Below, piece by piece: positions 58,794 to 64,000 of a stretch of DNA of 64,000 bases. This stretch comes from Saprospiraceae bacterium (lineage in GTDB: Bacteria; Bacteroidota; Bacteroidia; Chitinophagales; Saprospiraceae). The stretch covers positions 496,001 through 560,000 of the forward strand of contig JADJNF010000001.1 of NCBI GenBank assembly GCA_016714445.1. The letters are read 5' to 3'. Position 1 is the stretch's first letter; the number at the start of each line of letters is the position of its first letter. The translations under genes were made by a program, and so were the position numbers. Under the pieces are notes generated by a model. The model did not search any database and had not been told where the DNA came from. It worked only from the letters and a program-made list of their open reading frames with translations.

Positions 58794-59918
58794 TTACAGG
58801 TGTTTTACAAAAACTCTTCTTTTTTTATGATTTACGTTTTCGAAACTACTCCATTGCGATGACATACGTGTGTTGGTTTCCAGTTCAGGATTGGTTTCTG
58901 CAAACTCATACCCATTTTTTGTTGCATTAGGCAATAACTCAGCAAACATTATTGCATTTACTCCTTTGTTTTGGTATTCGGGATGTACAGCCATTAAATA
59001 AAGATCCAACAAGTCGTTTTTTCTTAATGCAGTTAGCATATGGTACCATCCGAAAGGGAAAAGGCTGCCTTTTGCCTTCTGCAATGCCTTAGTAAAACTG
59101 GGCATACCAATACCCAAAGCCACAACTTCATCATTTTTATCAACCACTATGGCAATAGTATCTAATCGAAAAAAACTAAAATAAAGCTTGATATAGAATT
59201 TTATTTGTTGGTCGTTCAACTTTGTAAATCCATATAGATCTTTATAACAAAGATTTAATAAATCAAAAATTTTATTGGCATAATTGTTTACCACTTCCTT
59301 TCTTGATTTAAAGTGTTTCACCTTAAGCTCATATTTTTGTTTAACTATATCAGCTATTCTAAAGTATTTTTCCGGAAAATCTTTTGGGATGGTAATCAGA
59401 TACTCATTGAAGTCGATATCTTTTTTATAGCCAAGATTTTCAAGGTGAATAGGATAATATGGATAATTATAAATGGTAGCAAGCGTGCTCAGTTTGTCAA
59501 ATCCCTCTATCAGCATTCCTTCAGGATCAAAATCTGTGAACCCCAATGGACCGTGAATAGAATCCATTCCTTTTGATTTTGACCAATTTTCAGCAGCTTC
59601 AAACAATGCTTTGGAAACTTCGGCATCATCTGTAAAGTCAACCCAACCGAAACGCGCACTTTTTTCATTCCAGGTTTCATTAGCTACAGGATTGATAAGC
59701 GCTAAGATCCTTCCTACTATTTTATCGTCTTTATAAGCTAGAAAAAATGCTGTTTCACAAAAATCCAACGCGGGATTACTTCCTTTCTTCAGATTGAGAT
59801 AATCATCCATAAAAAGATGTGGTGCAGCAAATTTACTGTCCTTATACATATTTATTCCATACCAAATAAATTTTTTAAGATCGCTTTTGTTGTTTACTTC
59901 CTTGATCTGGACTGACAT
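58794..59918 (-). CDS. GNAT-fold acyltransferase-like protein, bCerS-type candidate (paralogue 1)
   Basis: This 374-residue protein has two GNAT-like halves. It contains AYKDDKIVGRILALINP (about 61-77), HGPLGFTDFDPEGMLIEGFD (about 119-138), GSLFPFGWYHML (about 286) and LYLMAVHPEYQNKGVNAIMF (about 306-325, the acetyl-CoA-loop region). It matches the length and order of the gene at 62648, with shared signatures KGSLFPFG/RGKLFPFG and GVNAIMFAE/GIEAIFFAK, so the two are paralogues. Bacterial ceramide synthases (bCerS) have been described in such a family; the link to this gene is inference from context and length. Confidence 0.7.
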   Translation of the reverse strand: MSVQIKEVNNKSDLKKFIWYGINMYKDSKFAAPHLFMDDYLNLKKGSNPALDFCETAFFLAYKDDKIVGRILALINPVANETWNEKSARFGWVDFTDDAEVSKALFEAAENWSKSKGMDSIHGPLGFTDFDPEGMLIEGFDKLSTLATIYNYPYYPIHLENLGYKKDIDFNEYLITIPKDFPEKYFRIADIVKQKYELKVKHFKSRKEVVNNYANKIFDLLNLCYKDLYGFTKLNDQQIKFYIKLYFSFFRLDTIAIVVDKNDEVVALGIGMPSFTKALQKAKGSLFPFGWYHMLTALRKNDLLDLYLMAVHPEYQNKGVNAIMFAELLPNATKNGYEFAETNPELETNTRMSSQWSSFENVNHKKRRVFVKHL

Positions 59919-60129
59919 GTGACAATATTGAAATAAGATTATGAATAACAGTGTAATTATAATGAAAAAATATTACTTCCAAAATTTGACTTATAAATTT
60001 TTTACCCTCCTCATTGCAGATTAATTAATTTCATTCCAAAAGTAAACCACCGCAATACATTAAACTATAAATCAGAAGTGGCTTTATTTTAACCATACAA
60101 AGGTTAGAAATATATTCAACATAATATAA

Positions 60130-61086
60130 TTAAAGATTTTGGTTTGGACGTTGAACAACGGATTTGAAATATTCATATGTTCTAAGCAAACCTTCTTCCC
60201 TGTCTACTTCGGGTTGCCATCCTAATATTTCTCTCGCTCTGGTGATGTCTGGTTGTCTTTGTTTTGGATCGTCAACCGGCAAAGGATTATAAATAATATG
60301 TGCTTCTTTATTATTTACCAGTGCCAATATTTCATGGGCAAATTGCATGATTGTAATCTCAGAAGGATTTCCAATATTGACCGGCATATGGTAGTCACTC
60401 AACAATAATCTAAATATGCCCTCTACCAAATCATCTACATAACAAAAAGACCTTGTCTGATTCCCTTCCCCAAAAACGGTAAGCCCCTCACCTCTTATCG
60501 CCTGTGAGAAAAATGCAGGAAGTACTCTTCCATCTTCGACCCGCATTCTTGGGCCATATGTATTAAATATTCGCACGATTCGAGTTTCTACACCATGAAA
60601 CGTATGATAAGCCATAGTAATTGCCTCTTGAAATCTTTTGGCTTCATCATATACGCCTCTCGGTCCTATCGGGTTTACATTCCCCCAATAATTTTCATTT
60701 TGAGGATGTTCTAGTGGGTCACCATATACTTCAGATGTTGAAGCTATTAATATTCTGGCATTTTTTGATTTTGCCAGCCCCAGTAAATTGTGTGTTCCCA
60801 AAGAGCCTACTTTTAAGGTTTGGATGGGCATTTTTAGGTAGTCAATCGGACTAGCAGGGGAAGCAAAATGAAGAATGTAATCCAGTTTGCCGGGAACGTG
60901 AACAAATTTTGAAACATCATGATGATAGTATTCAAAATTCTTCAGAGGAAAAAGGTGTTCAATGTTTTTAATATTTCCAGTGATAAGGTTGTCCATGGCG
61001 ATGACATGATACCCTTCTTTAATAAACCTGTCACATAAATGAGACCCAATAAATCCTGCTGCCCCGGTGATTAAAATTCTTTTCAA
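60130..61086 (-). CDS. UDP-glucuronate decarboxylase (UXS-type SDR)
   Basis: This enzyme makes UDP-xylose from UDP-glucuronate. The TTG at 61086 gives MKRILITGAAGFIGSHLCDRF, placing the NAD-binding GxxGxxG at the usual distance. The open frame continues to 61167, but a -7 box (CAAATGTA, 61122-61129) lies inside it. Catalytic Ser in IASTSEVYGDP and YxxxK in GVYDEAKRFQEA are present, followed by RIFNTYGPRM and TRSFCYVDDLVEGI. The product is 318 residues, the family length. UDP-xylose would feed envelope glycans or glycolipids. Confidence 0.85.
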   Translation of the reverse strand: MKRILITGAAGFIGSHLCDRFIKEGYHVIAMDNLITGNIKNIEHLFPLKNFEYYHHDVSKFVHVPGKLDYILHFASPASPIDYLKMPIQTLKVGSLGTHNLLGLAKSKNARILIASTSEVYGDPLEHPQNENYWGNVNPIGPRGVYDEAKRFQEAITMAYHTFHGVETRIVRIFNTYGPRMRVEDGRVLPAFFSQAIRGEGLTVFGEGNQTRSFCYVDDLVEGIFRLLLSDYHMPVNIGNPSEITIMQFAHEILALVNNKEAHIIYNPLPVDDPKQRQPDITRAREILGWQPEVDREEGLLRTYEYFKSVVQRPNQNL

Positions 61087-61121
61087 AATGAATATTTTAT
61101 GCGAAATAATGAAAACGAATG

Positions 61122-61129
61122 CAAATGTA
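61122..61129 (-). promoter_or_regulatory. -7 box (CAAATGTA, minus strand) of the UXS gene
   Basis: It reads TACATTTG on the minus strand, 35 bases before TTG 61086. It supports that start over the upstream ATG at 61167. Confidence 0.45.
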
Positions 61130-61332
61130 ATTACTTTAATATTAGCAATTGACAAAATGGAAAGCAAAAACCTTGATGGGAATCATTTTGTGTTTTTATA
61201 GTTGCAAATTGTTCTGATGAATTATTTATATGAATTGTGAATAGATTCTGAAAGAAATTTCTGATATTTGCGGTTTATTTTGAACTTTAAGTTCGGTCAT
61301 ACTTCGTATTCCAAAGCTAAAATTAAAACAAA

Positions 61333-62544
61333 ATGTCTCCTTTGAAGCAAAAAATGAAGTCCTATACGCTTCCGCAACAAATTCAACAAATGGGTTTGTA
61401 TCCTTTTTTCAGAACCATTGAATCCGAGCAGGACACGGTCGTAAAAATAGATGGAAAAGATGTGATGATGTTTGGATCAAACAGCTATCTTGGTCTTACT
61501 AATCATCCAAAACTAAAGGAAGCATCCATAAAGGCCATAGAAAAATATGGCTCTGGTTGTGCGGGATCAAGATTTCTTAACGGAACACTGGATATTCATC
61601 TTGAGCTGGAAGAAAAACTTGCCAGATATGTAGGAAAACCCGGAGCATTGGTTTTCAGTACAGGATATCAGGTAAATCTTGGTGTAATATCATCCATCCC
61701 AGGCAGACACGACTATCTCATACTGGATGACTTAGACCATGCATGTATTATTGACGGAGCGAGATTGTCTTTTGCAAAGGTGATGAAATACTCTCACAAT
61801 GACATGGAGTCACTGGAGAAGGCTTTGGGAAGATGTGAATTGGACAAAATAAAACTCATTGTCATAGATGGCGTATTCAGTATGGAAGGCGATATCGCAA
61901 ACCTGCCGGAAATTGTAAAACTAGCTGAAAAATATAATGCCAACATCATGGTGGACGACGCCCATGGTTTGGGTGTACTTGGTAAAAACGGCTGTGGTAC
62001 GGCTGACCATTTTGGACTGACTGACAAGGTGGATTTGATCATGGGTACTTTTAGTAAATCACTGGCAAGTATCGGTGGTTTTATAGCAGCTGATCTTGAT
62101 ACCATCAATTATTTAAAGCATAATGCACGTTCATTGATTTTCAGTGCGAGTATTGCACCAGCCAACGCAGCTAGTGTAATAGCTGCTGTTGATCTTATTC
62201 AGGAAGAACCGGAAAGAATTCAACGACTGTGGGATAATACACATTATGCCATGGCTGCACTCAAAAAAGCTGGTTTTGATACCGGACATTCGGTGACACC
62301 TATCATTCCTATATTGATAAGAGATGATTACAAGACTTTCCAACTTACCAAATTGGCACTTGAGAGAGGTATTTTTGTTAATCCTGTCGTTTCTCCGGCA
62401 GTTCCGAGTAGCTCTTCATTGATCAGATACTCTTTAATGGCTACCCACACCATAGAACAAATAGACCATTCTGTTGAGATACTCTCTCAAATAGCTACAG
62501 AGATCGGTGTTTTTGATACTCCACATGTTGTAGCCGAATTTTAA
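61333..62544 (+). CDS. spt: Serine palmitoyltransferase-like PLP enzyme
   Basis: This 403-residue alpha-oxoamine synthase family member condenses an acyl-CoA or acyl-ACP with an amino acid. Motifs seen: FGSNSYLGLTNHP (about 47-59), GSGCAGSRFLNGTLD (about 75-89), Asp-rich DDAHGLGVLG (about 215) and PLP Lys in GTFSKSLASIGGF (about 241). In Bacteroidota this type is normally serine palmitoyltransferase, the first step of sphingolipid synthesis. 2-Amino-3-ketobutyrate ligase or other family members are the main alternatives. The neighbours fit ceramide synthesis: a bCerS-like gene follows after 103 bases, then an epimerase/dehydratase. Confidence 0.82.
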   Translation: MSPLKQKMKSYTLPQQIQQMGLYPFFRTIESEQDTVVKIDGKDVMMFGSNSYLGLTNHPKLKEASIKAIEKYGSGCAGSRFLNGTLDIHLELEEKLARYVGKPGALVFSTGYQVNLGVISSIPGRHDYLILDDLDHACIIDGARLSFAKVMKYSHNDMESLEKALGRCELDKIKLIVIDGVFSMEGDIANLPEIVKLAEKYNANIMVDDAHGLGVLGKNGCGTADHFGLTDKVDLIMGTFSKSLASIGGFIAADLDTINYLKHNARSLIFSASIAPANAASVIAAVDLIQEEPERIQRLWDNTHYAMAALKKAGFDTGHSVTPIIPILIRDDYKTFQLTKLALERGIFVNPVVSPAVPSSSSLIRYSLMATHTIEQIDHSVEILSQIATEIGVFDTPHVVAEF

Positions 62545-62647
62545 CCAAAAGACATATCTCTTAAATGAGAATTTTTAATTTCATCATTATAGATTAAGTC
62601 TATCATTTTTAGCAGGTTGTAAATTTAAAACTTCTTATACAAAACTT

Positions 62648-63772
62648 ATGTCAGTTATTATTGAAGAAGTGTCATTTGAAAAAGGTATATCAGAATTCAT
62701 AAACTTTCCACACGATCTTTATGCTGATGATAAATTTTATGTACCGGAAATTTATATAGGTCAAAAGGATATGATGAACCCTGATAAATATCCTTTTCAT
62801 CAATATGGGAATGTCAGGTATTATATTGCAAAAAAAAACAATAAAGTAGTAGGTCGTATAGCAGCAATCAATAATACTAACTACAATCTTCATCATGATA
62901 GCAAAGTAGGTTTTTTTGGATTTTTTGATGCTATAGAAGATCAGGATGTTGTAAACGCATTATTGAATAAAGTTAAATTTTTCGCCAAAGAAAACGGTCA
63001 TGAATATCTTATGGGACCGACAAATTTCACAACAAATGAAACCGCAGGAGTACTGGTTGATGGATTTGATGATTCACCAAAAATTTTAATGACCTATAAT
63101 AAGCCCTATTATGGAAATGTTTTGGAGAATTATGGGTTGAAAAAAGAAATGGATTTGTATGCATTTATGATATATACTGAAAAAGCTTCAGAAAAATCAC
63201 TCAGATTGGCTGGCGCGTTGCAGGAAAGGCTAAAGAATAAAGGCATTACTGTACGCAGTGTTAATCTGAAGGAATTGGATAAAGAAGCTAAAAGTATTCA
63301 GAAAATATATAATGATGCATGGGAGAAAAACTGGGGCTTTGTACCTTTCACTGATGCTGAATTTAACTATCTGAAAAACGACCTTAAAATGTTAATTGAT
63401 CCAGCCTTTGCTTATATAGCTGAAAAAAATGGTGAACCTATCGGCTTTGGGCTCACACTACCAAATATCAATGAGGTGCTGATCAGAAATAAAAGAGGAA
63501 AACTTTTTCCATTTGGCATTTTCAGATTGCTATTTGGCAAAAACAAGACAAAATTTGTCCGTATTATAGCATTGGGTGTTTTGGCTGAATATCGTAAAAT
63601 GGGAATAGAAGCCATATTTTTTGCAAAAAACATTCAGGAAGCAAAACGAAGAGGTTTGACAGGAGGTGAGGCATCCTGGGTTTTGGAAAATAATGATGCT
63701 ATGATTGCAGCCGCCAATCAATTGGGTGGGGAGCGCTACAAAACGTACAGACTTTATAAAATGAAAATTTAA
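62648..63772 (+). CDS. GNAT-fold acyltransferase-like protein, candidate bacterial ceramide synthase (paralogue 2)
   Basis: This 374-residue protein is a paralogue of the gene at 58794. It has YYIAKKNNKVVGRIAAINN (about 58-76), MGPTNFTTNETAGVLVDGFD (about 122-141), GKLFPFGIFRLLFG (about 286) and IIALGVLAEYRKMGIEAIFF (about 302-321). It is placed between spt and an NAD-dependent epimerase/dehydratase, the gene set described for bacterial ceramide synthesis (Spt, bCerS, CerR). This makes it the better ceramide synthase candidate of the two. It has no signal peptide. Confidence 0.75.
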   Translation: MSVIIEEVSFEKGISEFINFPHDLYADDKFYVPEIYIGQKDMMNPDKYPFHQYGNVRYYIAKKNNKVVGRIAAINNTNYNLHHDSKVGFFGFFDAIEDQDVVNALLNKVKFFAKENGHEYLMGPTNFTTNETAGVLVDGFDDSPKILMTYNKPYYGNVLENYGLKKEMDLYAFMIYTEKASEKSLRLAGALQERLKNKGITVRSVNLKELDKEAKSIQKIYNDAWEKNWGFVPFTDAEFNYLKNDLKMLIDPAFAYIAEKNGEPIGFGLTLPNINEVLIRNKRGKLFPFGIFRLLFGKNKTKFVRIIALGVLAEYRKMGIEAIFFAKNIQEAKRRGLTGGEASWVLENNDAMIAAANQLGGERYKTYRLYKMKI

Positions 63773-63779
63773 TAGCTCA

Positions 63780-64000
63780 ATGAAACCCAAAATACTGATT
63801 ACAGGCGCAAATGGCTTCATTGGCAGTTTTATTGTACTTGAAGCACTAAGAGAAGGATTGGATGTATATTCTTGTGTGAGAAAAAACAGTGATACACAAT
63901 CATTACAAAGTCTGGATACAATTATTTTGGAAGTGAATTATAACGATGTATCTGAATTGGCGCTGCTAATTCGCAAATATCAGTTTGACTACATTGTTCA
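63780..64000 (+). CDS. NAD-dependent epimerase/dehydratase, 5' part (ceramide reductase candidate)
   Basis: This gene is cut by the window edge; 73 residues are visible. ATG 63780 gives MKPKILITGANGFIGSFIVL with the NAD-binding GxxGxxG of extended SDR proteins. It begins 8 bases after the acyltransferase-like gene, so the two are cotranscribed. In bacterial ceramide pathways the reductase (CerR) is an SDR of this type. The first residues alone cannot settle the substrate. Confidence 0.75.
   Translation, partial: MKPKILITGANGFIGSFIVLEALREGLDVYSCVRKNSDTQSLQSLDTIILEVNYNDVSELALLIRKYQFDYIV

Overview
The window looks like a chromosome segment of a member of the Bacteroidota, probably of the Saprospiria type. 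The evidence is the AT-rich sequence, surface proteins with type A and type B type IX secretion sorting domains, HYR/PKD/FISUMP proteins, a FecI/FecR/TonB-receptor cassette, -7 boxes of the form TAnnTTTG, a fused ResB-CcsA protein and a sphingolipid-type locus. No rRNA, tRNA, CRISPR array or transposase was recognised.

Region 1 (1-6849) is a type I restriction-modification locus in decay. hsdR is broken by several frameshifts and an amber codon, hsdM by a start-proximal frameshift and an amber codon, and hsdS is intact. Between hsdR and hsdM lie about 2 kb of dispersed palindromic repeats that enclose a broken DUF559 (Vsr-like) endonuclease gene.

Region 2 (7089-22270, all minus strand) is a tightly packed array of secreted proteins behind a LytTR-type regulator: an LRR-like protein, a Kelch-like protein, a LamG protein with a frameshift in its signal peptide, a 2469-residue HYR/PKD protein, and a decayed FISUMP protein.

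Region 3 (22640-28979) holds a sigma factor and a membrane anti-sigma-like protein that converge on a two-gene operon. That operon encodes a TPR-CHAT (caspase-like) lipoprotein and a secreted protein with an ATGA overlap. A GNAT gene follows.

Region 4 (29045-40870) begins with a reversed copy of the region 1 repeat. Then comes a very large P-domain/repeat protein with a type B sorting domain, split by two homopolymer frameshifts, followed by a TonB receptor, FecR and FecI signalling cassette.

Region 5 (40969-58773) is mostly housekeeping: YajC, a CvfB-like S1 protein, an OmpA lipoprotein, a metallo-beta-lactamase-fold hydrolase, the ResB-CcsA fusion, a CDP-alcohol phosphatidyltransferase, a CobW GTPase, an S9 peptidase, the agmatine-to-putrescine pair AguB/AguA, an ICMT-like methyltransferase, MsrB/MsrA, a HAD phosphatase, a DUF1080 protein and small membrane proteins or lipoproteins.

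Region 6 (58794-64000) resembles a ceramide-synthesis locus: two paralogous 374-residue GNAT-fold proteins, a UDP-glucuronate decarboxylase, a serine palmitoyltransferase-like enzyme and the start of an NAD-dependent epimerase/dehydratase (candidate ceramide reductase).

Several reading-frame breaks sit in short homopolymers inside otherwise long open frames. They could be real decay, phase variation or sequencing error, and the sequence alone cannot decide.
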